This document shows, piece by piece, positions 51,091-57,660 of a DNA stretch of 57,660 bases. The position numbers and the translations under genes were made by a program. The notes below the pieces were generated by a model. The model saw only the letters and a list, made by a program, of their open reading frames with translations, made no database searches and was not told the DNA's origin. The number at the start of each line of letters is the position of its first letter. Position 1 is the stretch's first letter. The stretch is from Sphaerisporangium cinnabarinum. GTDB taxonomy: Bacteria > Actinomycetota > Actinomycetes > Actinomycetales > Cellulomonadaceae. The stretch lies in contig QAPD01000017.1 of NCBI GenBank assembly GCA_003052455.1, positions 1 to 57,660 on the forward strand, in the 5' to 3' direction.

Positions 51091-52188
51091 ATGGGCAGGG
51101 GAGCCGGAGCACGACACGCGCTGCGCGTGACGGTGATGTCGGTCGCGCTCGCGGGCGCCGGGCTGGTCGCGGCGCCGCCCGCGGGCGCGTGCGCGTGCGG
51201 CGGGTTCGTCGACGGGCCCGCGTACGACACGTCGGTCTCGCACGAGACCGCGGTCCTCCAGTGGGACGGGACCACCGAGACGATGCTCGTCGAGCTCGCC
51301 ACGCTGTCGAACGCGCCCGAGGTCGGCCTGCTGCTGCCCACGCCCGCACCGGCGGAGGTCGCGCTCGCCGACCCGCAGGTGTTCCGCGAGCTCGACGAGC
51401 TCACCCGGCCGCGCGCCGTCGTCTCCGACACGCGGTGGTGGCCCGAGCTCGGCTTCGGGAGCGGGGCGGACGCCGCGGCGGGTGCGGGCGTGACGGTGCT
51501 CGACGAGGTCCGGCTCGGGCCGCTCGACGTCACGACGCTCGGCGCGACCGACACGGGCGCGCTCGACGCGTGGCTCACGGAGCGCGGGTTCCAGCTCCCC
51601 GAGACGATCTGGACGGCGCTGGCCCCCTACGTCGGGGAGGGCTGGTCGTTCGTCGCCGCCCGGCTCGCGCCCGAGGAAGCGGCCGCGTTCGACGGCACGC
51701 TCCAGCCGCTCCGGGTCACGTTCCCGAGCGGCTCGCTCGTCTACCCCATGCGCATGTCCGCCGTCGCCGAGGACCCCCAGAGCACGCGCACGTACGTCCT
51801 GGCCGACCACCGCGTCGACCGCGTCGACCCGACCGCCGAGGCGCAGGCGCCGACCGTGCGGTTCGCCGGGCGCCTCGACCCGGCGGACGTGACGTCGCAG
51901 GAGCTCGCCGCGCTCCTCGCGGGAGGCGGCTTCGTCACGGCCCACGAGCAGGTGTTCACCGAGCCGGCGACCCAGATCGTCTCCGACTTCTCCTTCGCGC
52001 CCGCCGCCGCGGACGTCGCCCACACCCCGACGTACGCCGTGGTCGCCGAGAAGCGGATCGGCCCGTTCTTCGCCGGGCCCGTCCTCGCGTTCGCCGGCGT
52101 GCTCGCGCTCGCGGCGCTCGTCGTCTGGAGAGGCCGACGACGTCGCTCGCCCTCGCCGGCCCTCGCACCGCACCCCGCCCGCGCCTGA
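51091..52188 (+). CDS. DUF2330 exported, C-terminally membrane-anchored protein
   Basis: A 365-residue protein with a signal peptide (ALRVTVMSVALAGAGLVAAPPAGA) followed immediately by the CACGGF Cys motif of the DUF2330 family. The exported domain has the family's ETAVLQWDGTTETMLVELATLS and LLLPTPAPAEVALAD segments. A single C-terminal span (FAGPVLAFAGVLALAALVVW) and a basic tail anchor it to the outer face of the membrane. Family function is unknown. The gene is probably expressed from a leaderless promoter and is separated from its neighbours by short gaps. Confidence 0.85.
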   Translation: MGRGAGARHALRVTVMSVALAGAGLVAAPPAGACACGGFVDGPAYDTSVSHETAVLQWDGTTETMLVELATLSNAPEVGLLLPTPAPAEVALADPQVFRELDELTRPRAVVSDTRWWPELGFGSGADAAAGAGVTVLDEVRLGPLDVTTLGATDTGALDAWLTERGFQLPETIWTALAPYVGEGWSFVAARLAPEEAAAFDGTLQPLRVTFPSGSLVYPMRMSAVAEDPQSTRTYVLADHRVDRVDPTAEAQAPTVRFAGRLDPADVTSQELAALLAGGGFVTAHEQVFTEPATQIVSDFSFAPAAADVAHTPTYAVVAEKRIGPFFAGPVLAFAGVLALAALVVWRGRRRRSPSPALAPHPARA

Positions 52189-52347
52189 GCGGCGCGACCC
52201 GGCCCGCGCCCGGGTCACCCCGTACGGGCGAGACGCGCGGTTCGCCGCGACACGCGGCACCGCCGGGTGTTCCATGGAGGCGAAGCGGGAGGCGCCCGGG
52301 CCCAGGCCGTCGGGAGCCGGCCCGTCACCTCGGCAGGGGAGTGACCC

Positions 52348-52950
52348 ATGACGATCCAGGACCCGATCCTCACCGCCTTCTCGCGCACCGCGAAGCAGGT
52401 CTGGTACTGGCCGGTGATCCGCGGCGTGCTCGCCATCCTCTTCGGCATCGTCGCGCTCGCGTGGCCGGACAAGACGGCGGCCGTCGTCATCTGGGTGATC
52501 GGCATCTTCGCCGTTGTCGACGGCATCGTCGAGATCGTCGAGGGGATCCGGCGCCGCGGCACGGGGAGCGGCACCGCGCTGCTCGTGACGATGGGCGTGC
52601 TGAGCCTCGCGGTCGGCGTCGTGCTGCTCGCGTGGCCGGGCAAGACGGCGATCGTGCTCACCTGGATCGTCGGCTTCTGGGCCATGGTCTACGGCCTGTT
52701 CCAGACGGTCGCGAGCCTCGACCTGCGCAAGGTCCCCGGGAGCGGGTGGGGCTGGGGCGTCGTCGCCGGCCTGCTCGGCATCGTGTTCGGCCTGCTCGTG
52801 CTCTTCAACGTCAACGCCGGCCTGGTGTCGATCGTGTGGCTGCTCGCGCTCTTCGCGATCGTCTGGGGTGTCATGCTCATCGCGTTCGGCGTCCAGATCC
52901 GCTCGCTCGGCCGACAGGCCGGACGCGCGGCAGCACCCGGCACCTACTGA
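52348..52950 (+). CDS. HdeD/DUF308-family membrane protein
   Basis: A 200-residue protein with six membrane spans in three hairpins (YWPVIRGVLAILFGIVALAWP, VIWVIGIFAVVDGIVEIVEG, ALLVTMGVLSLAVGVVLLAWPG, IVGFWAMVYGLFQTVAS, GVVAGLLGIVFGLLVLFNV, IVWLLALFAIVWGVMLIAFG). The repeated FGIVALAWPDKTA / GVVLLAWPGKTA pattern is the HdeD hallmark. It lacks the long tail of the paralogue at 33751. ATG at 52348 has AGGGGAGTG upstream. A hairpin follows the stop (52955-52978). Confidence 0.88.
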   Translation: MTIQDPILTAFSRTAKQVWYWPVIRGVLAILFGIVALAWPDKTAAVVIWVIGIFAVVDGIVEIVEGIRRRGTGSGTALLVTMGVLSLAVGVVLLAWPGKTAIVLTWIVGFWAMVYGLFQTVASLDLRKVPGSGWGWGVVAGLLGIVFGLLVLFNVNAGLVSIVWLLALFAIVWGVMLIAFGVQIRSLGRQAGRAAAPGTY

Positions 52951-52954
52951 CCCA

Positions 52955-52978
52955 CGCCGGCCCGCGACGAGGCCGGCG
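52955..52978 (+). terminator. Hairpin terminator after the HdeD-like gene
   Basis: CGCCGGCC and GGCCGGCG form a perfect 8-bp stem around an eight-base loop, four bases after the stop. Confidence 0.55.
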
Positions 52979-53203
52979 CGGTCCGATCAGCTGGGCGTCG
53001 TGGCCGCGAGAGCGACCGTGCGTCTCACGGCCGCTGCGCCGGTCGTTCCGATCGGGTGGCTTCGCCCGGGTGAGCGCGTCGGGAAGCCGGCCGTACCCGG
53101 CGACGTGCTCGTGTCGACCGGCTCGGGGAGCGATCGCCGAGGTTCTCGTCGTGGGGAGGCGTGGCGGTGCGCGGTTTCGCGCGCGACTGTCTGTGCCGGG
53201 AGA

Positions 53204-53286
53204 CAACAAGGCCCCGGGGGGTCCCTCACCGAAGCGAGTCGCCATGATTCCCGGGGCTCTCTGTTGGCTACAGTCTAGCGACTCGC
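53204..53286 (+). ncRNA. AbiF-like structured RNA (pseudoknot) upstream of the Abi gene
   Basis: Stem 1 pairs GCCCCGGG (53211-53218) with CCCGGGGC (53250-53257) and extends outward as CAACA (53204-53208) with TGTTG (53262-53266) past an internal loop. Stem 2 pairs GCGAGTCGC (53234-53242), which lies in the loop of stem 1, with GCGACTCGC (53278-53286) downstream: nine perfect base pairs. The two stems interlock as a pseudoknot. GGGTCCCTCACC, GCCATGATTCC and CTACAGTCTAG fill the unpaired segments. The 3' end is 29 bases before the start of a gene for an AbiF/Abi_2-like protein. A structured RNA of this kind, the AbiF motif, is known upstream of such genes. It could be a cis leader or a separate partner RNA. 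Confidence 0.75.
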
Positions 53287-53315
53287 ACGCACGTCGCTCA
53301 ACAGGGGGCCCACGG

Positions 53316-53960
53316 ATGTCGATGTACCCGCCCGTCCAACGCACGATGGTCGGGCTGCTGTCACGACCGCGGATGTCCACGTACGAGCAGGCGTCCGGGG
53401 GTGACCTGCCGGCCGCGGTCGACCTGTACAGGTGGAACCTGGACATCTCGATGGCGCTGTTCGAGGCGATCCACTACCTGGAGGTCGCGGTACGCAACCG
53501 GATCGACGACGCGCTGACGCAGCGTGCGGGAGCCGGGGTGGACTGGCTCGACTCGCCGTCCAGCGTGCCGCTCAACGGAGGGACGAGGGCCAGGATCGCC
53601 AAGGCGCGGGAGTTCGCGTCCCGGCACGGCCGGGTGCCCACACACGGTCACGTCATCGCGGAGATCACGTTCGGCTTCTGGCCGTACCTGTTCGCCGACA
53701 ACTACAACCGCACCCTGTGGCAGCCCGCGCTGAAGAGGGCCTTTCCCACCGCACAGCGGACCGCGCTCCACACGCAGCTGACGGCCGTGAGCGACCTGCG
53801 CAACCGGATCGCGCACCACGAGCCACTGCTCGCCCTCGACATCGCGCGCGAGTACCAGGGGATCATCTCGCTCGCGGAGCTTGTCGAGCCGCGGCTGGGA
53901 TGGTGGATCGACACGACGTCGCGCGTCGACGCGGTGCACCGCGCTGACCCCCGCCTCTGA
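53316..53960 (+). CDS. Abi_2/AbiF-like HEPN abortive-infection protein
   Basis: A 214-residue all-helical protein. YRWNLDISMALFEAIHYLEVAVRNRIDDAL and TFGFWPYLFADNYNRTLW are conserved in the Abi-like (AbiD/AbiF, Abi_2) family. LRNRIAHHEPLL holds the HEPN motif R-x4-H (Arg162, His167), the catalytic pair of HEPN ribonucleases. Such proteins are thought to stop phage growth by cutting RNA when activated. ATG at 53316 has GGGGG eight bases upstream; ATG at 53322 is an alternative. The upstream pseudoknotted RNA suggests an RNA-controlled system. No phage, transposon or other defence gene is in the window, so the unit appears to stand alone between housekeeping genes. Confidence 0.85.
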   Translation: MSMYPPVQRTMVGLLSRPRMSTYEQASGGDLPAAVDLYRWNLDISMALFEAIHYLEVAVRNRIDDALTQRAGAGVDWLDSPSSVPLNGGTRARIAKAREFASRHGRVPTHGHVIAEITFGFWPYLFADNYNRTLWQPALKRAFPTAQRTALHTQLTAVSDLRNRIAHHEPLLALDIAREYQGIISLAELVEPRLGWWIDTTSRVDAVHRADPRL

Positions 53961-54007
53961 CCTGTCGACGAGCGGTCGCCGGGCGCGAGACGTCGGCCGC
54001 CCGCCCC

Positions 54008-54066
54008 GCCGACCACAGGGTTGCTGTCGTCCTGAGCGTCAGAACGCCAGCAACCCCGTGCTCGAC
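54008..54066. repeat. 59-base palindromic element, copy 2
   Basis: It aligns without gaps to the element at 25319-25377 (44 of 59 identical). The arms 54012-54035 and 54039-54062 are complementary at 20 of 24 positions around a three-base loop. It lies between the convergent Abi and hemL genes and may stop both transcripts. Confidence 0.75.
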
Positions 54067-54092
54067 GGGTGGGATGCTCCGGCCGGACGCCG

Positions 54093-55508
54093 TCAGGCGG
54101 GGCGGGCCTCCGCGGCCGCGCGGGCGGCGGCGGGGAACGCGTCGAGGATGCGGGCGACGGCGGCGTCGTCGTGGGCGGCCGAGACGAACCACGCCTCGAA
54201 CACCGACGGCGGCAGGCTCACGCCCGCGTCGAGCATCGCGTGGAAGAAGGCGCGGTACCGGAACGTCTCCTGCGCCTGGGCCTGCGCGTAGTCGCGCACG
54301 CCCGCGGTCGCGGCGAGCTCGCCGAACATCACGGAGAAGAGCGAGCCCGCGCGCTGCACGCGGTGCGGCACGCCCGCCGCGTCGAGCGCGGAGCCGACCG
54401 CCGACGACAGCACGCCCGCGACCTCGTCGACGCGCGCGTACACCGCGTCGTCGGCGAGCCGCAGCGTCGCGAGACCCGCCGCGACCGCGACGGGGTTCCC
54501 GGACAGCGTCCCCGCCTGGTAGACGGGGCCGAGCGGCGCGAGCTGGTCCATCACGCTCGCCGGCCCGCCGACCGCGGCGACGGGCATCCCGCCGCCCACG
54601 ACCTTGCCGAACGTGAACAGGTCGGGCGTCCAGCCCTCCGCGCCCTGGCCGCGCAGCACCGCGTTCTCGAGGCCCCACCAGCCGCTCGGCCCGACGCGGA
54701 AGCCCGTGAGCACCTCGTCGAGGATCAGCAGCGCGCCGTGCGCCGCGGTGATGCGGCGCAGGCCCTCGTTGAACCCCTCCGCGGGCGGGACGACGCCCAT
54801 GTTCGCGGGCGACGCCTCCGTGATGACGGCCGCGATCTCGGAGCCGCGCTCCGCGAACGCCGCCTCGACAGCCGCGAGGTCGTTGTACGGGAGCACGAGC
54901 GTCTCGGCCGCCGTCGCCTCGGTGACCCCGGCCGAGCCGGGCAGGGCGAGCGTCGCGACGCCGGACCCGGCCTCCGCGAGCAGCGCGTCCACGTGCCCGT
55001 GGTAGCAGCCGGCGAACTTCACGACGACGTCGCGTCCGGTCACGCCGCGCGCGAGGCGGATCGCGGTCATCGTGGCCTCGGTGCCCGTGGACACGAGGCG
55101 CACGCGCTCCGCGGCGGGGACCCGGCGGCGGATCTCCTCGGCGAGCTCGACCTCGCCGAGCGTCGGCGCGCCGAACGACAGCCCGCGGGCCGCCGCCTCC
55201 TGGACCGCGGCGACGACGTCGGGGTGCGCGTGCCCGAGCAGGGCGGGACCCCACGAGCACACGAGGTCGACGTACTCGCGCCCCGCGACGTCGGTCACGT
55301 ACGGGCCGCGCGCCGACGCGAGGAACCGCGGGTCGCCACCCACGGACCCGTAGGCGCGCACGGGCGAGCTCACGCCGCCCGGGAGCACGCCCTGCGCGCG
55401 CACGAACGCGGCGTGGTTGTCCGCCCCGCCCGCGCCCGGTGCGCCGAACAGCGCCGCGTCCTGCGCCTGCACGGCCTCCGCCGTCCCGAAACCGCCCGTG
55501 TCCGTCAT
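54093..55508 (-). CDS. hemL: Glutamate-1-semialdehyde 2,1-aminomutase
   Basis: A 471-residue PLP enzyme that converts glutamate-1-semialdehyde to 5-aminolevulinate, the first committed precursor of haem in the C5 pathway. [21 protein letters not shown] and [14 protein letters not shown] are typical; [12 protein letters not shown] has the PLP-pyridine Asp; the PLP Lys is in [24 protein letters not shown] and SLFSVMF complete the signature. The N-terminus has about 30 extra residues. ATG at 55508 overlaps the hemB stop. Confidence 0.95.
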   Translation of the reverse strand: MTDTGGFGTAEAVQAQDAALFGAPGAGGADNHAAFVRAQGVLPGGVSSPVRAYGSVGGDPRFLASARGPYVTDVAGREYVDLVCSWGPALLGHAHPDVVAAVQEAAARGLSFGAPTLGEVELAEEIRRRVPAAERVRLVSTGTEATMTAIRLARGVTGRDVVVKFAGCYHGHVDALLAEAGSGVATLALPGSAGVTEATAAETLVLPYNDLAAVEAAFAERGSEIAAVITEASPANMGVVPPAEGFNEGLRRITAAHGALLILDEVLTGFRVGPSGWWGLENAVLRGQGAEGWTPDLFTFGKVVGGGMPVAAVGGPASVMDQLAPLGPVYQAGTLSGNPVAVAAGLATLRLADDAVYARVDEVAGVLSSAVGSALDAAGVPHRVQRAGSLFSVMFGELAATAGVRDYAQAQAQETFRYRAFFHAMLDAGVSLPPSVFEAWFVSAAHDDAAVARILDAFPAAARAAAEARPA

Positions 55509-56539
55509 GCCCGCGTCCTTCCGTCGTTCTCGTCCAGCCAGCCCGCGAGCTCCGTCGCCCAGTACGTGAGGATCACGTCCGCGCCGGCGCGCTTGATGCC
55601 CAGCACCGACTCCGTGATCGCGCCCCGCCGGTCGATCCAGCCGTTCGCGGCGGCGGCCTCGATCATCGCGTACTCGCCCGACACCTGGTACGCCGCGACC
55701 GGCACCGGCGACATCTCCGCGACCGCCGCGAGGACGTCGAGGTACGACCCGGCGGGCTTCACCATGACCATGTCCGCGCCCTCGGCGAGGTCGAGGTCGG
55801 CCTCGCGCAGGCCCTCGCGGGCGTTGCCCGCGTCCATCTGGTACGTGCGGCGGTCACCCTGGAGGGCCGAGTCCACGGCCTCGCGGAACGGCCCGTAGAA
55901 CGCGCTCGCGTACTTCGCGGAGTACGCGAGGATGCCGACGTCGTCGAACCCGGCGCCGTCGAGCGCCTCGCGGATCACCGCGACCTGGCCGTCCATCATG
56001 CCCGACGGCGCGACGACGTCCGCGCCCGCGCGCGCCTGCGCGACGGCCATCGAGGCGTAGCGGTCGAGCGTCGCGTCGTTGTCGACGACGACGCCCCCGT
56101 CCCGGCCCTCGGCCAGCACGCCGCAGTGCCCGTGGTCGGTGAACTCGTCGAGGCACGTGTCCGCCATGACGACCGGCCCGCCGCCCGCGTGCTCGCGCGC
56201 CGCCTCGACCGCGACCCGGATGCCGCGCTGCAGGATCCCGTCCTCGGCGTCCGCCTGCGTGCCGGTCGCGTCGCGCTCGGCGGGGATGCCGAAGAGCATG
56301 ACGCCGCCGACCCCGGCGCGCGCGGCGTCGCGCACGGCGTCCGCGAGCGTCGCCTCGGTGTGCTGCACGACGCCCGGCATCGACGAGATGGGGCGCGGGG
56401 CGTCGAGGCCCTCCTTGACGAACAGGGGGAGCACGAGGTCGGACGCGTGCACGCGCGTCTCGGTCACGAGGCGCCGCACGCGCGGGCTGGTGCGCAGGCG
56501 GCGCGGCCGGTGGTGCCCGACGGGGAGCTGGTGGGTCAC
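55505..56539 (-). CDS. hemB: Porphobilinogen synthase (5-aminolevulinate dehydratase)
   Basis: A 344-residue TIM-barrel enzyme that joins two 5-aminolevulinates to porphobilinogen. [18 protein letters not shown] is the usual start; [19 protein letters not shown] is the metal/regulatory region, with a Cys/Asp/His pattern; [18 protein letters not shown] and [12 protein letters not shown] contain the two active-site Lys. GTG at 56539 overlaps the hemD stop (GTGA). Confidence 0.96.
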   Translation of the reverse strand: MTHQLPVGHHRPRRLRTSPRVRRLVTETRVHASDLVLPLFVKEGLDAPRPISSMPGVVQHTEATLADAVRDAARAGVGGVMLFGIPAERDATGTQADAEDGILQRGIRVAVEAAREHAGGGPVVMADTCLDEFTDHGHCGVLAEGRDGGVVVDNDATLDRYASMAVAQARAGADVVAPSGMMDGQVAVIREALDGAGFDDVGILAYSAKYASAFYGPFREAVDSALQGDRRTYQMDAGNAREGLREADLDLAEGADMVMVKPAGSYLDVLAAVAEMSPVPVAAYQVSGEYAMIEAAAANGWIDRRGAITESVLGIKRAGADVILTYWATELAGWLDENDGRTRA

Positions 56540-57624
56540 GAGGGGTCTCCTTCGGGGGTCGGGTCGGCAGGGGTCGTGCCCGCGGCGGGGGGAGCGGCCG
56601 GGTCGTCGGGCTCGGCGGTCGTGCGGGTGGCGGAGCCGGTGGCGGCGAGCGCGCCGACGAGCGCGGCGGCCAGCGCGGCGTCGGTCGGGCGGTCCGCGAC
56701 CGCGTCGAGCCGCAGCCCGACGTCGCGCGCGGCCCGGGCGGTCGGGTCGCCGATCGCGACGCCCACGACGTCGTCGCGCGGCCCGAGCTGGCGCGCGATC
56801 TCGCGCGCGACGCTCCCGGAGGTCAGCACGACGGCGTCCACCGCGCCCGCGCGCCACGCCGCGACGACGTCCGGCGCGAGGGCGTGCGTGACGGTGTGGT
56901 AGACGGTGACGACGTGCGGGACGTACCCGAGGTCGTGCAGGCCGTCGTGCATCGTCGGCGCGGCGAGGTCCCCCTGCGGCAGCAGGACCACACGTCTACC
57001 TCTCGAGGCAGAGGTGTGGTCCCCCGAGGGAGAGCCCTGGTCGGCCGAGGGAGAGGTCCGGTCCGATGCGGAGAGGGTCGCGAACGCGGCGACGAGGCCG
57101 CGGGCCGAGTTCTCGTCGGGCTCGAGCTCGACGCTGATGCCGACCGCCTCCAGGGCGCGGCGCGTCGCGGGCCCGACGGCGGCCCAGCGGGCCCGGCGGG
57201 CCGCGCCGGCGAGGTCGACGCCTCGGCGGGCGGCGCTCGCGAGGAGCTCGTCGATCGCGTTGACGCTCGTCACGACGACCCACGCGAAGTCGCCGTGGAC
57301 CAGGCGGTCGAGGGCGCCGTCGACGGGCGCGGTGTCCTCGACGGGCGCGCGCTCGATCGCCGGGCTGACGAGGACGTGGGCGCCCGCGTCGCGGAGCGTC
57401 GTCGCGAGGCCCGCGGCGCGCTCGGGCGCGCGGGGGACCAGGACGGTCCGACCGGCGAGCGCGTCGGCCCGGCGGGCTGGACCCGTGGCGCCGACGGCGT
57501 CCGCTGCGCCCACGCCGTCCGCTGCGCCCACGGTCTCCGTGGCGTCCGAGGGGCCGCGCGCCGGGAGCGGCGGCACCACGGGCGCGGGCCCGCGCGACGG
57601 GTCGCGCAGCGGTCCGGGGCTCAT
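56536..57624 (-). CDS. hemD: Uroporphyrinogen-III synthase with repeat-derived insert
   Basis: A 362-residue HemD. The core has two lobes: [20 protein letters not shown] to [25 protein letters not shown], and the second lobe [40 protein letters not shown] and [14 protein letters not shown]. It closes and inverts ring D of hydroxymethylbilane. HemD proteins are normally near 260 residues. The surplus is an Ala/Gly-rich N-terminus of about 55 residues, a C-terminal Pro/Asp tail, and an insert of about 25 residues between the lobes encoded by a tandem repeat (56999-57064) related to that at 40945-41083. ATG at 57624 overlaps the preceding gene's stop. Confidence 0.88.
   Translation of the reverse strand: MSPGPLRDPSRGPAPVVPPLPARGPSDATETVGAADGVGAADAVGATGPARRADALAGRTVLVPRAPERAAGLATTLRDAGAHVLVSPAIERAPVEDTAPVDGALDRLVHGDFAWVVVTSVNAIDELLASAARRGVDLAGAARRARWAAVGPATRRALEAVGISVELEPDENSARGLVAAFATLSASDRTSPSADQGSPSGDHTSASRGRRVVLLPQGDLAAPTMHDGLHDLGYVPHVVTVYHTVTHALAPDVVAAWRAGAVDAVVLTSGSVAREIARQLGPRDDVVGVAIGDPTARAARDVGLRLDAVADRPTDAALAAALVGALAATGSATRTTAEPDDPAAPPAAGTTPADPTPEGDPS
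56985..57064. repeat. Tandem repeat and hairpin inside hemD
   Basis: Units beginning near 56999, 57023 and 57043 share the core CCGAGGGAGAGCCCTGGTC or a variant of it with the repeat at 40945-41083. GGACCACAC (56985-56993) and GTGTGGTCC (57014-57022) form a perfect 9-bp stem at one edge. The repeat stays in frame and encodes Ser/Asp/Gly-rich residues between the two HemD lobes. Confidence 0.7.
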
Positions 57625-57660
57625 TCCGCCGCGCCGCGGTAGCCGCCGTCGCGGAGCTGC
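57621..57660 (-). CDS. C-terminal end of a gene, probably hemC
   Basis: The last 12 codons ([12 protein letters not shown]) and the stop of a gene that continues past the window edge. It overlaps the hemD start by ATGA. The position directly upstream of hemD in a hem cluster makes hydroxymethylbilane synthase (hemC) the likely identity, but the visible residues alone cannot prove it. Confidence 0.55.
   Translation of the reverse strand, partial: QLRDGGYRGAAE

Larger units (their letters stand above)
52951..53315 (+). other. 365-base intergenic region holding a terminator and structured RNA
   Basis: It starts with a terminator-like hairpin (52955-52978: CGCCGGCC with GGCCGGCG). Bases 52979-53200 show no gene or clear promoter. 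The last part (53204-53286) holds the pseudoknotted leader of the Abi-like gene. Confidence 0.6.

Noticed and set aside
53204-53286. Type III toxin-antitoxin RNA for the Abi gene
   Set aside because: Type III antitoxin RNAs consist of tandem pseudoknot repeats followed by a terminator; only one pseudoknot and no tandem repeat is present.
1-57660. Insertion sequences, prophage, integrase, tRNA or rRNA genes
   Set aside because: No transposase, integrase or phage protein and no tRNA/rRNA pattern was recognised anywhere in the window.

Overview
The window is 57,660 bases of very GC-rich DNA. Its genes are tightly packed, often overlap by four bases (ATGA or GTGA), and often start with GTG. Together with CsoR copper control, a CsoR-CopZ-CopA locus, a mycobacterial-type branched-chain catabolic operon and apparently leaderless promoters, this points to an actinobacterium. 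The set of GH3 beta-glycosidases fits best with Micrococcales of the Cellulosimicrobium/Cellulomonas type. That placement is inference; no rRNA or tRNA gene is present to confirm it.

Layout. (1) 1-2291: C-terminal part of a large polytopic membrane protein. (2) 2466-15483: a LytTR/GHKL two-component system followed by three GH3 glycosidases, a small lipoprotein, a GtrA-like membrane protein and a GT2 glycosyltransferase. Two of the GH3 promoters carry the same pair of LytTR-type direct repeats at identical spacing, which ties the regulator to the glycosidases. The second GH3 is circularly permuted and has a membrane segment at each end. (3) 15523-26854: an Lrp/AsnC regulator divergent from a long operon encoding a branched-chain 2-oxoacid dehydrogenase (E1 alpha, E1 beta, E2), a methylcrotonyl-CoA-type carboxylase (two subunits), an acyl-CoA dehydrogenase, a MaoC-like hydratase and a CitE-like lyase. 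The gene order matches the M. tuberculosis Rv2495c-Rv2502c region and describes leucine/branched-chain degradation. (4) 26969-30603: a possible permuted papain-fold enzyme, then pntA and pntB (proton-translocating transhydrogenase). (5) 30776-34689: a membrane/kinase-like/LPG-synthase-like fusion and a HdeD-family protein. (6) 35032-40936: a family 5 peptide-type ABC importer with a fused double ATPase. (7) 41086-46581: a CPBP protein, an SPFH protein with a ribbon-helix-helix partner, and a small-regulator/ABC-2 exporter module. (8) 46696-52950: the csoR-copZ-copA copper locus, a small export-family protein, a DUF2330 protein and a second HdeD-family protein. (9) 52951-53960: an Abi_2/AbiF-like HEPN protein preceded by a pseudoknotted leader that looks like an AbiF RNA. 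(10) 54093-57660: the haem genes hemL, hemB, hemD and the last codons of a gene that is probably hemC, all on the minus strand.

The most interesting items are the AbiF-like RNA plus HEPN gene (a probable phage-defence unit), the paired LytTR operators over the glycosidase genes, the permuted membrane-bound GH3, and several groups of roughly 56-60 bp palindromic elements. These palindromes lie between genes and also inside the protein-coding linkers of the E2 and (as a related tandem repeat) hemD genes.
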